Shown here piece by piece: positions 1 to 8,842 of a stretch of 64,000 nucleotides of DNA. Source of the DNA: Pseudomonas benzenivorans (GTDB lineage Bacteria > Pseudomonadota > Gammaproteobacteria > Pseudomonadales > Pseudomonadaceae); NCBI RefSeq assembly GCF_900100495.1, contig NZ_FNCT01000001.1:124001-188000 (forward strand), given 5' to 3'. Under the pieces are notes generated by a model. That model ran no database searches and was not told where the DNA came from. It saw only the letters and a program-made list of their open reading frames with translations. A program made the translations under genes and the position numbers. Every line of letters starts with the position of its first letter. The stretch's first letter is position 1.

Positions 1-1018
1 TTTTCTCGGTGCTGTCCCAGTCGATGCAGGCATCGGTGATGGAAACGCCGTACTTCAGCTGGTTGAGATCCTTGGGGATCGACTGGTTGCCCCAGCCCAG
101 GTGGCTTTCGACCATCAGGCCAACGATCGACTGATTGCCCTCGAGGATTTGGTTGGCGACGTTGTCCATCACCAGCGGTTGCAGGGCCGGGTCCTTGTTG
201 GAATTGGCGTGGCTGCAGTCGACCATGATGTTCGGGCGGATGCCGGCTTTGGTCAGTTCCTGCTCGCAAACGGCGACGCTGACCGAATCGTAGTTCGGCT
301 TGCCGTTACCGCCGCGCAGTACCACATGGCCATAGGCATTGCCTTTGGTGGTCACGATGGAGACGCCGCCTTCCTGGTTGATGCCGAGGAAACGATGCGG
401 GCTGGAAACCGACTGCAGCGCGTTGATCGCCACGGTCAGGCCGCCGTCGGTGCCGTTCTTGAAGCCGACTGCCGAGGACAGGCCCGAAGCCATTTCGCGG
501 TGGGTTTGCGACTCGGTGGTGCGCGCGCCGATGGCCGACCAACTGATCAGGTCCTGCAAGTACTGCGGGGAAATCGGGTCGAGCGCCTCGGTGGCGGTCG
601 GCAGGCCCATTTCGGCCAGGTCGCGCAGCAACTGGCGACCGATGTGCAGGCCGTCCTGGATCTTGAACGAGTCGTCCAGGTACGGATCGTTGATCAGGCC
701 TTTCCAGCCGACCGTGGTACGCGGCTTCTCGAAATACACACGCATCACCAGGTACAGGGTGTCCGAGACTTCGGCCGCGAGTGCCTTGAGGCGTTCGGCA
801 TACTCGTGTGCGGCTTTGATGTCATGGATAGAGCAGGGGCCGACCACCACGAACAGGCGATGGTCCTTGCCGTCGAGGATGTCGCGAATCACCTGGCGAC
901 CTGTGGCGACCGTGCGCAGCGCGGCATCGGTCAGCGGGATCTCGCGCTTGAGTTGTTCGGGGGTTATCAGGGTTTCGTTGGAGGCAACGTTAAGATCATC
1001 GATCGGTAAATCAGCCAT
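1..1018 (-). CDS. 3-deoxy-7-phosphoheptulonate synthase (DAHP synthase, class I), 3' end outside window
   Basis: The protein condenses phosphoenolpyruvate and erythrose-4-phosphate, the first step of the shikimate pathway, in the cytoplasm. The minus strand reads MADLPIDDLN at its start, followed by the family signatures VVGPCSIHD, YFEKPRTTVGWKGLINDP, ATEALDPISPQY, GNGKPNYD and the C-terminal metal-ligand stretch MVDCSHANSNKDP. The frame is open to the left edge, so the last few residues are missing. The ATG at 1016-1018 is the first good start. It belongs to the AroF/AroG/AroH family; which feedback-regulated isoenzyme it is cannot be told here. Confidence 0.95.
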   Translation of the reverse strand, partial: MADLPIDDLNVASNETLITPEQLKREIPLTDAALRTVATGRQVIRDILDGKDHRLFVVVGPCSIHDIKAAHEYAERLKALAAEVSDTLYLVMRVYFEKPRTTVGWKGLINDPYLDDSFKIQDGLHIGRQLLRDLAEMGLPTATEALDPISPQYLQDLISWSAIGARTTESQTHREMASGLSSAVGFKNGTDGGLTVAINALQSVSSPHRFLGINQEGGVSIVTTKGNAYGHVVLRGGNGKPNYDSVSVAVCEQELTKAGIRPNIMVDCSHANSNKDPALQPLVMDNVANQILEGNQSIVGLMVESHLGWGNQSIPKDLNQLKYGVSITDACIDWDSTEK

Positions 1019-1280
1019 CGTGCTTTTCATCAGGTCAGAGTCGTCAGGTCACAGGAGCCGGCCGCCAGCGATCCCCGTGTGGCGGAGCGCAGCATTTATG
1101 AGCACAGCGGGGAAGCAGAACCTTAGCGCGTTAAGGGCCGCCGAGACAATGGGTCGAAGGTCGTTAATCCAGCAGGAGGCGGGCCGTTGCCAGCCGATTG
1201 CGCCGGCAGCCGCCGCGCTGCTCGCGCTCCCGGCATGGCATCTTGCGCGATAGGACGAAAGGGCAAGCCCGGCAGGCTGC

Positions 1281-1700
1281 TTAGGACAGGCTGGCGTGGG
1301 AGAATTCGGCGGCGTGCTGCGCTATCCATTCCTGGGCGACTACCTCGATTGGCAGATGTTCGCCCGACTCCTGTTCGCGTTGCTGGCGATAGTGTTCGAT
1401 CTGGCACACCTGCTCGACCATCCGCGCGCGAAACAGGGTGTCCTCGTCGAGAAAAGCGATGCCGACCAGGTAATGGTCGGACTGTTTGCGGCACCAGGCC
1501 ACCACGCCCGGGTAGCGTGCCTGCTCGCCGAACAGCGGGATACGCAGCTCAATCGCCGTGCCCCGGCGAAAGCCGCGGCTGGAGTTGCATGCCACCCCGC
1601 CCAGGCTGATATTGTGCAGTCGCTGTGTGGGTACAAAGGTTTGCCTGCGGAGCACCAACTCCACCGGCATGTCACTGGGATGACGCAGAAAACGTCGCAT
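1281..1700 (-). CDS. PilZ-domain protein (putative c-di-GMP receptor)
   Basis: This is a 139-residue single-domain PilZ protein. The N-terminal RRFLRH provides the RxxxR c-di-GMP-binding motif, and NISLGG about 25 residues later matches the D/NxSxxG motif, so ligand binding looks intact. PilZ proteins bind c-di-GMP and alter partner proteins in motility or biofilm control; the partner is unknown here. The frame can be extended to a GTG at 1706, but the ATG at 1700 is better because GGAAGG lies about nine bases upstream. A 262-bp gap separates it from the DAHP synthase start; I see no gene there. Confidence 0.85.
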   Translation of the reverse strand: MRRFLRHPSDMPVELVLRRQTFVPTQRLHNISLGGVACNSSRGFRRGTAIELRIPLFGEQARYPGVVAWCRKQSDHYLVGIAFLDEDTLFRARMVEQVCQIEHYRQQREQESGEHLPIEVVAQEWIAQHAAEFSHASLS

Positions 1701-1737
1701 GCACACCCACCTTCCATGTCAATAAATCGACATCGCT

Positions 1738-2085
1738 ATGAACAGTATAGTGACAGAGTTGCAACTTTCAGATTTTGATGCAGATTTCCGCTTGCTCGAG
1801 TTGTCGGATGTTTCTCTGGTGATATTCACCAGCACGGGCTGTGCCAGTTGTCGTTGGGCACGTGAAACGCTGCCGAAACTCAGCCTGCCGGTCGCCCGTT
1901 TGGCTTGGATCGACGCGGCCGATAATGCTGGCCTGGTGCAGCGCTATGAGGTATTTCATCTGCCCGCGCTATTCGTCGTGCGCGATGGCCAGTTTCATGG
2001 CGCGCTGCATTGTCGCTTGCGTGCTACCGACTTGAACGATGCCTTGGGCGCGGCATTGTCCCGTCCGGCTGAGGAGCTTCCCTGA
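1738..2085 (+). CDS. Small thioredoxin-fold protein
   Basis: The product is 115 residues with a thioredoxin-like arrangement. A strand (VSLVIFTS) is followed by the redox-type motif CASCRWA (CxxC), and a likely cis-proline turn occurs in FHLPALFVV. There is no signal peptide, so it should be cytoplasmic. It diverges from the PilZ gene (37 bp between starts), and its stop overlaps the next start by one base, which indicates co-transcription with the PanE-like reductase. It may act as a thiol reductant or chaperone; the substrate is unknown. Confidence 0.75.
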   Translation: MNSIVTELQLSDFDADFRLLELSDVSLVIFTSTGCASCRWARETLPKLSLPVARLAWIDAADNAGLVQRYEVFHLPALFVVRDGQFHGALHCRLRATDLNDALGAALSRPAEELP

Positions 2086-3044
2086 TGTCTGTGTTTCACC
2101 GTCCGCGTATCGGCATCATCGGTACCGGTGCCATTGGTGGCTTCTACGGCTTGATGTTGGCGCGCGCCGGCTTCGATGTGCACTTTCTATTGCGCAGTGA
2201 ATTCGCCGCGGTGGCCGAGCAGGGGCTGCAGCTCAATAGCGCGGTGCATGGTGCCCTGAGCCTGAAGCCGGTGCAGGCCTACCGTTCTGCAGCAGATATG
2301 CCGGCTTGCGACTGGCTGCTGGTCGGGGCGAAAACCACCAGCAATGCCGCCTTGGCTCCGGTCATCAGCCAGGCGGCGGCCGAGGGGGCCAGGATACTGT
2401 TGCTGCAAAATGGCCTGGCGGTGGAGGACGAGTTGCGGCCGTTGTTGCCGGACTCGCTGCATTTGCTCGGCGGTCTGTGTTTCATCTGTGCGCATCGTTC
2501 GGCACCTGGGGTGATCGAGCATCAGGCGCTGGGCGGGGTGAATATCGGCTATCACTCGGGACCTGCTGGCGGCAGCGCGCAGCGCCAGCAGATTGCCGAG
2601 GAGGGTGCCGCGCTGTTCAAGGCGGCGGGTCTGGACTCCACGGCTGTGCCTGGTTTGGAGCAGGCGCGTTGGCAGAAGCTGGTGTGGAATGTGCCTTACA
2701 ACGGCCTGTCGGTTTTGCTCGATGCCGGCACCCGTGCCTTGATGGCCAGTGCCGATAGTCGCGCGCTGATCCAGGCGCTGATGCAGGAAGTGATCGACGG
2801 CGCCGCGGCCTGCGGGCAGTCGATGCCGGAGGGGTATGCCGGTAAATTGTTGGCAGCGACCGATCGCATGCCCGATTACTGGCCGAGCATGTACCACGAT
2901 TTCGTGCAGCGGCGGCCGTTGGAGTTGCAGGCGATCTATGCCGCGCCGTTGGCTGCGGCGGCGCAAGCGGGTTGCGAGCTGCCGCGGGTTCGGGCGCTGT
3001 ATCAGGCGCTATGCTTTATCGATCGGCGAGAGCGGCAGGGTTGA
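2085..3044 (+). CDS. Putative 2-dehydropantoate 2-reductase (ApbA/PanE family)
   Basis: The 319-residue protein begins with a Rossmann NADP-binding motif GIIGTGAIGGFYG (residues about 9-21). The family lysine region follows in the C-terminal half (ARWQKLVWNVPYNGLS), together with the C-terminal all-helical domain. Family members reduce ketopantoate to pantoate for pantothenate and CoA synthesis, but pseudomonads usually encode several paralogues, so the physiological substrate is uncertain. The start overlaps the stop of the thioredoxin-like gene (TGATG). Confidence 0.85.
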   Translation: MSVFHRPRIGIIGTGAIGGFYGLMLARAGFDVHFLLRSEFAAVAEQGLQLNSAVHGALSLKPVQAYRSAADMPACDWLLVGAKTTSNAALAPVISQAAAEGARILLLQNGLAVEDELRPLLPDSLHLLGGLCFICAHRSAPGVIEHQALGGVNIGYHSGPAGGSAQRQQIAEEGAALFKAAGLDSTAVPGLEQARWQKLVWNVPYNGLSVLLDAGTRALMASADSRALIQALMQEVIDGAAACGQSMPEGYAGKLLAATDRMPDYWPSMYHDFVQRRPLELQAIYAAPLAAAAQAGCELPRVRALYQALCFIDRRERQG

Positions 3045-3051
3045 TGTCCTG

Positions 3052-3960
3052 ATGAACAAGGGATTGGGCGACAAGCTGGTGTTGGCGATTTCCTCGCGGG
3101 CGTTGTTTGACCTGCGCGAGAGCCATCGGGTGTATGAGGGCGAGGGGGTTGCTGCCTATCGCCAGTACCAGATCGAGCACGAAGACGAAGTGCTCATGCC
3201 CGGCGATGCCTTTCCGCTGGTCGAGAAGCTGCTTGGGCTGAATAAGGCGCTGGGCCAGCCGCGGGTGGAGGTCATCCTGGTGTCGCGCAATAGCGCCGAC
3301 ACCGGCTTGCGTGCGTTCAACTCGATCCAGCATTACGGCCTGGGCATATCCCGCGCCGCCTTTGTCGGCGGGCGTAGCCCCGACCCCTATCTGGCGGCGT
3401 TCGGCTGTCATCTGTTTCTCTCCACCCATGCCGAGGATGTGCGCAATGCGCTGCGTTCGGGGTTCGGTGCGGCGACCATCCTCTCCGGCGGGGCGCGCCG
3501 GGCGGCGAGCAATGAGCTGCGTATCGCCTTCGACGGCGATGCCGTGCTGTTTTCTGACGAGTCCGAGCGGGTCTATCAACAGGCGGGTCTGGAGGCCTTC
3601 CAGAGCCATGAGCGCGCGTCCGCGCGCGAGTTGCTCGGTGGCGGGCCGTTCAAACCGTTTCTTGCCGCCCTGCATCGTTTGCAGCAGGAGTTTCCCGAGG
3701 AGGCGTGCCCGATTCGCACCGCCCTGGTCACCGCGCGCTCGGCGCCGGCGCACGAGCGGGTGATCCGCACCCTGCGCGAGTGGAATATCCGTTTGGATGA
3801 GTCGTTCTTCCTCGGTGGCCTGGAGAAGGCCGCGATCCTTGAAGCCTTCGCCGCCGATGTGTTTTTCGACGACCAGACCGGGCATTGCGAGAAGGCTCGC
3901 GAGGTGGTGGCGACCGGGCACGTGCCGCATGGCGTGAGCAACGAGCCGCAACAGACGTGA
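3052..3960 (+). CDS. 5'-nucleotidase
   Basis: The 302-residue protein starts MNKGLGDKLVLAISSRALFD and contains the conserved stretches VILVSRNSADTGLRAFNSI, FVGGRSP and VFFDDQ that I associate with the cytosolic 5'-nucleotidase family (PF06189). These enzymes dephosphorylate nucleoside monophosphates. The open frame extends upstream into the previous gene, but the ATG at 3052, eight bases after the reductase stop, fits the family start. It probably forms an operon with the two preceding genes. Confidence 0.8.
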   Translation: MNKGLGDKLVLAISSRALFDLRESHRVYEGEGVAAYRQYQIEHEDEVLMPGDAFPLVEKLLGLNKALGQPRVEVILVSRNSADTGLRAFNSIQHYGLGISRAAFVGGRSPDPYLAAFGCHLFLSTHAEDVRNALRSGFGAATILSGGARRAASNELRIAFDGDAVLFSDESERVYQQAGLEAFQSHERASARELLGGGPFKPFLAALHRLQQEFPEEACPIRTALVTARSAPAHERVIRTLREWNIRLDESFFLGGLEKAAILEAFAADVFFDDQTGHCEKAREVVATGHVPHGVSNEPQQT

Positions 3961-4069
3961 GAGATCACGTATATAGCCATTGGTCCTAAAAGGTGGCGGT
4001 TTTGTTGACTTGCGAATTGCGCTGCTAAGCTCAAGCTAGGCCCGCTGGGCAAGCAGTCGAGGAGGCCGC

Positions 4070-4567
4070 ATGATTCGTTCGATTCTCTATGCCACCGATC
4101 TCGGTCTTTACGCTCCCTATGTCCTGCAGCATGCCTTGGCGCTGGCCCGGGCCTTCGGTGCCGGCCTGTATGTCGTGCATGCGGTGGAGCCGATGGGGCT
4201 GTTCGCCGAATCGGTGCTGCAAACCTATCTGGATGAAGAGCGCCTCAAGGAGTTGCGCAGCAAGGGCCTGAGTACCGTGATGGCGAGCATCGAGCAGCGG
4301 GTGCTGGAGGGCTTTCGCGATGAGCTCGGCGAGGCACAGCATGAATTCGAGGTGATTCGTGCGGTGCAGGTCGTGCATGGCGATCCGCCGCTGGTGATCC
4401 TCGAGGAGGCGCAGCGGCTGGGCGTGGACATGCTGGTCGTGGGCAGCCACAGCCATGGGGCCGGGCTGGATATACCGCTGGGACGCACGGCTGCGCGCCT
4501 GGTGCAATTGTCCGAGGTGCCGGTGTACTTGGTGCCGATGCTGCAGCATCGCAATCGCGGCGAGTAA
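4070..4567 (+). CDS. Universal stress protein (UspA family)
   Basis: The 165-residue protein shows the Usp fold signatures: an N-terminal ILYATDLG strand-turn, VVHAVEP, and the ATP-binding GxxGHGxG-like segment GSHSHGAGLDIPLGRTAARL, followed by a strand PVYLVPM. A GAGGAGG ribosome binding site precedes the ATG. Upstream, TTGACT at 4005-4010 and a TAAGCT could form a promoter, but their spacing (15) is poor. Role inferred: stress-survival protein of unknown mechanism. Confidence 0.9.
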   Translation: MIRSILYATDLGLYAPYVLQHALALARAFGAGLYVVHAVEPMGLFAESVLQTYLDEERLKELRSKGLSTVMASIEQRVLEGFRDELGEAQHEFEVIRAVQVVHGDPPLVILEEAQRLGVDMLVVGSHSHGAGLDIPLGRTAARLVQLSEVPVYLVPMLQHRNRGE

Positions 4568-4679
4568 TAAGGCGACGAATAACCAGAATTTCTAAATTAA
4601 TCGTCTAAAATTACCGATTAACCAATGCGTATGGTTATATAAGGCCGCCGCCACCAGCACGGCCGCCTACCTGCTTTGA

Positions 4680-5663
<984 letters not shown>

Positions 5664-5678
5664 GTGGATTTCAGGCAG

Positions 5679-5710
5679 GAAAAAGCCCGGCCAAGTTGCC
5701 GGGCTTTTTC
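5679..5710. terminator. Bidirectional terminator between cysB and cysH
   Basis: A perfect 13-bp inverted repeat (GAAAAAGCCCGGC / GCCGGGCTTTTTC) with a six-base loop lies between the convergent cysB and cysH genes. The A/T tracts on both arms make it an intrinsic terminator in either direction. Confidence 0.9.
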
Positions 5711-5733
5711 TTGGTGTGCAATAGCCGGGGGGA

Positions 5734-6468
5734 TCAGTTCTTCGCGATCAGGTTGCCGGCGTGCAGCCCGCATTCCTTCTGCGTAGCTTCCTCCCACCAC
5801 CAGCGGCCTTCGCGCTCGTGCTGGTTGGGCAGTACCGGGCGGGTGCAAGGCTCGCAGCCGATGCTGATGAAGCCGCGCTCGTGCAGGCTGTTGTAGGGGA
5901 TCTCGAGCATGCGGATGTAGTTCCACACGTCTTCGCTGCTCATCTGCGCCAGCGGGTTGAACTTGTACAGCGGCTTGTCTGCGCTGGAGAAGGCGCCATC
6001 GATTTCCAGTACCGCCACCTGGCTGCGGGTACCGGGGCTCTGGTCGCGGCGCTGGCCGGTGGCCCAAGCCTTGACCGTGGCCAGCTTGCGGCGCAACGGG
6101 GCGATCTTGCGGATGCCGCAGCATTCTTCATGGCCGTCCTTGTAGAAGCTGAACAGGCCTTTTTCCTTGACCAGCGCCTCGAGCGCCGCGGCATCCGGCG
6201 ACAGCACCTCAATGGCGATGCCGTAGTGCTCGCGCACCTGGTCGATGAAACGGTAGGTTTCCGGATGCAGGCGGCCGGTGTCGAGGCTGAACACCTTGAC
6301 GTTCTTGTTCAGCTTCCAGGCCATGTCCACCAGCACCACGTCCTCGGCGCCGCTGAAGGAAATCCACAGTTCATCGCCGAAGTGCTCGAAGGCGAGTTTG
6401 AGAATGTCCTGGGGCGACTTGTTGGCGTAGGTCGCGGCCAGTTCGGCTACATCGAAGGGATGGCTCAT
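5734..6468 (-). CDS. cysH: Adenylyl-sulfate (APS) reductase, assimilatory
   Basis: The 244-residue enzyme reduces APS to sulfite with thioredoxin in sulfate assimilation. It has the PP-loop-type [10 protein letters not shown] and the [4Fe-4S] cysteines characteristic of the APS-type enzyme rather than the PAPS type: ECCGIRK and GCEPCTRP. The catalytic C-terminal cysteine lies in KECGLHAGN. Length and motifs match Pseudomonas CysH. It diverges from thrH across a 186-bp region that holds a perfect palindrome (6546-6562), and CysB is the expected activator. Confidence 0.97.
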   Translation of the reverse strand: MSHPFDVAELAATYANKSPQDILKLAFEHFGDELWISFSGAEDVVLVDMAWKLNKNVKVFSLDTGRLHPETYRFIDQVREHYGIAIEVLSPDAAALEALVKEKGLFSFYKDGHEECCGIRKIAPLRRKLATVKAWATGQRRDQSPGTRSQVAVLEIDGAFSSADKPLYKFNPLAQMSSEDVWNYIRMLEIPYNSLHERGFISIGCEPCTRPVLPNQHEREGRWWWEEATQKECGLHAGNLIAKN

Positions 6469-6545
6469 CGGGCTGAATTCCTGGTTATGGTGACGTCGGG
6501 CGTCTTGTGGGGCGATGGTAGCAAAAGCGCGTTATGCGGCTAAAT

Positions 6546-6562
6546 AACCAAGTGCCTTGGTT
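6546..6562. promoter_or_regulatory. Perfect 7-bp inverted repeat in the cysH/thrH intergenic region
   Basis: AACCAAG-TGC-CTTGGTT is a perfect dyad located 78 bp upstream of cysH and 93 bp upstream of thrH. It may be an operator for a dimeric regulator. It does not match a CysB site that I can recognise; the regulator is unknown. Confidence 0.4.
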
Positions 6563-6654
6563 GACCTTTGTTTTGCATATAAGCGCTGCGTTGCACCGGC
6601 GTTGGTGAGCGGCTAGAGTGCCGCCTTCTTTCAAGCCCAATCTAGGAGTGTCCT

Positions 6655-7272
6655 GTGGAAATCGCGTGTCTCGACCTGGAAGGCGTACTGGTCCCGGAAA
6701 TCTGGATCGCCTTCGCGGAAAAAACTGGCATCGAAGCGCTGAAAGCGACCACCCGGGATATTCCGGACTACGACGTGCTGATGCAGCAACGCCTGCGCAT
6801 CCTCGACGAGCATGGCCTGAAGCTGGCCGACATCCAGGAAGTGATCGCCACCCTCAAGCCGCTGGACGGCGCGGTGGAGTTCGTCGACTGGCTGCGCGAG
6901 CGCTTCCAGGTGGTGATCCTCTCCGACACCTTCTACGAATTCTCCCAGCCGCTGATGCGCCAACTGGGCTTCCCGACCCTGCTCTGCCACAAGTTGATCA
7001 CCGACGAGAACGATCGCGTGGTGAGCTACCAGCTGCGCCAGAAAGACCCCAAGCGGCAGTCGGTGATCGCGCTGAAGAGCCTGTACTACCGGGTGATCGC
7101 CGCCGGCGACTCGTACAACGACACCACCATGCTCAGCGAAGCCCATGCCGGCATCCTGTTCCATGCGCCGGACAACGTGATTCGCGAGTTCCCGCAGTTC
7201 CCGGCGGTGCACAGCTATGCGGACCTCAAGGACGAGTTCCTCAAGGCGTCCGACCGCCAGTTGAGCCTGTAA
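6655..7272 (+). CDS. thrH: Phosphoserine phosphatase / homoserine phosphotransferase ThrH (GTG start)
   Basis: The 205-residue HAD-superfamily enzyme dephosphorylates phosphoserine and can transfer the phosphate to homoserine. The HAD motifs are visible: DLEGVLVPE (I), VVILSDTF (II), a lysine near DPKRQS (III) and AAGDSYNDTTML (IV). The DLEG first motif (DxE instead of DxD) is typical of ThrH. Translation starts with GTG at 6655 after TAGGAGTG; no ATG lies close by in frame. Confidence 0.95.
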   Translation: MEIACLDLEGVLVPEIWIAFAEKTGIEALKATTRDIPDYDVLMQQRLRILDEHGLKLADIQEVIATLKPLDGAVEFVDWLRERFQVVILSDTFYEFSQPLMRQLGFPTLLCHKLITDENDRVVSYQLRQKDPKRQSVIALKSLYYRVIAAGDSYNDTTMLSEAHAGILFHAPDNVIREFPQFPAVHSYADLKDEFLKASDRQLSL

Positions 7273-7328
7273 GGCATCGCGCATGACCGGGTGGGCGGGC
7301 CGGCACGGTCCGACACCCCCTTGCCGCG

Positions 7329-8678
7329 CTAGTCGCAGAAGCGTTCCAGGGTGTCCAGCAAGACCTTCACCTTGGTGATCGACTCCTGGTATTCCGCCTG
7401 CCAGTCGGAGTCCGCGACAATCCCGCCGCCGCCCCAGCAGCTGATCTGCCCATCCTTGGCCAACAGGCTGCGGATGGCAATCGAGCTGTCCATCTCGCCG
7501 CGCACATCCAGGTACAGCAAAGAACCGCAGTAGAGCGCGCGGCGGGTCGGTTCCAATTCGTCGATGATCTGCATGGCGCGAATCTTCGGCGCGCCGGTGA
7601 TCGAGCCGCCGGGAAAGCTGCCGGCGATCAGGTCCAGGGTGTCTTTGCCGCTGGCCAGTTCGCCGGTCACTGCGCTGACCAGGTGGTGCACGTTGGGGTA
7701 GCTTTCCAGGGCGAACAGCTCCGGCACGCGCACCGAGCCGATCTTGCAGTTGCGCCCCAGGTCGTTGCGCAACAGGTCGACGATCATCAGGTTTTCGGCG
7801 CGATCCTTCAGGCTGCTCAACAACGCCTCGGCCTGCGCGCGGTCCTCCTCCGGGGTGCTGCCGCGCGGCCGGGTGCCCTTGATCGGACGGGTCTCTACAT
7901 GACCCTGGCTAACGTGCAGAAAACGCTCGGGCGACAGGCTGATGATCGCGCCGTCATCCGCCAGCGCCAGGTAGCCGGAAAAGGGCGTCGGGCAGGCGGC
8001 ACGCAGGGCTTGGTAAGCCGTCCAGGGGGCGCCCTGGTAGCGCGTGCGAAAGCGCTGGGCAAAGTTCACCTGATAGCAGTCGCCGGCCTGGATGTACCCC
8101 TGGATGCGTTCGATGGCCTGGCGATAGGTCGCTTCATTAATATCGGTCTGAAAGGCACCGAGCAGCTTGAAGGGCTCTTCCGGTTGCTCCGGCAGTGCGC
8201 CAAACAGGCTAAGCAAACGCTCGCGCTCGGCGGCAGCGAGGCTTGGATGAAACACCAGCTGGCTGCTTTTGCGTTGGTGGTCGCTGATCAAGGCCCAGCC
8301 ATACAACCCGAAAAGTGCATCGCTCAGACCCAGATCGTCGCGAGCCTGTCCGGGCAATTTCTCCAGGCGGCGACCGAAGTCGTAGCCCAGATAACCGATC
8401 AAGCCGCCGACGAACGGCAATGGGCAGTCGACCGGGGCCTCGGCGGCACCCAGCTGCGCCAGGCCCTCGCGCAGGCGTTGGAGAAAGTCGTTGGCCGATT
8501 CGTCGGGCGCGGGTGCCAACTCTGCCAATGGCCAGGCGCTGATAAGGTCATAGCGTCCTCGCTCGGCGGCCGGGCGCCCGGCATCCAGCAGCACCGCACC
8601 GGGCGCGCGGGAGAGGGCGCTGAAATAAACCGCAGGGTCAGCACTATAGGGCAGGACGTGGATCGAACAACTAGGCAT
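7329..8678 (-). CDS. pabB: Aminodeoxychorismate synthase component I
   Basis: The 449-residue enzyme converts chorismate with ammonia from PabA to 4-amino-4-deoxychorismate for folate. Chorismate-enzyme signatures are present: RPIKGTRPRG, ENLMIVDLLRNDLGR and FPGGSITGAPKIRAMQIIDE near the C-terminus. The reading frame extends to 8732, but the ATG at 8678 (MPSCSIHVLPYSADP) is chosen because it matches the family start. It ends 56 bp from the convergent thrH. Confidence 0.95.
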   Translation of the reverse strand: MPSCSIHVLPYSADPAVYFSALSRAPGAVLLDAGRPAAERGRYDLISAWPLAELAPAPDESANDFLQRLREGLAQLGAAEAPVDCPLPFVGGLIGYLGYDFGRRLEKLPGQARDDLGLSDALFGLYGWALISDHQRKSSQLVFHPSLAAAERERLLSLFGALPEQPEEPFKLLGAFQTDINEATYRQAIERIQGYIQAGDCYQVNFAQRFRTRYQGAPWTAYQALRAACPTPFSGYLALADDGAIISLSPERFLHVSQGHVETRPIKGTRPRGSTPEEDRAQAEALLSSLKDRAENLMIVDLLRNDLGRNCKIGSVRVPELFALESYPNVHHLVSAVTGELASGKDTLDLIAGSFPGGSITGAPKIRAMQIIDELEPTRRALYCGSLLYLDVRGEMDSSIAIRSLLAKDGQISCWGGGGIVADSDWQAEYQESITKVKVLLDTLERFCD

Positions 8679-8842
8679 GCGAGGCTTTCGGATGAGCGCG
8701 GACGCCGATTGTAGAACGCCGGCAACATTCATCCTAGAGCTTGTGCCTGGGTTTACTCGGGGTGTCCGAGCTGATTAGTATGAAAAGGTCCCAAGATGCT
8801 GAACCGTAGTAGCAGAACAATAATCGATAAGGGATCAAGTCC

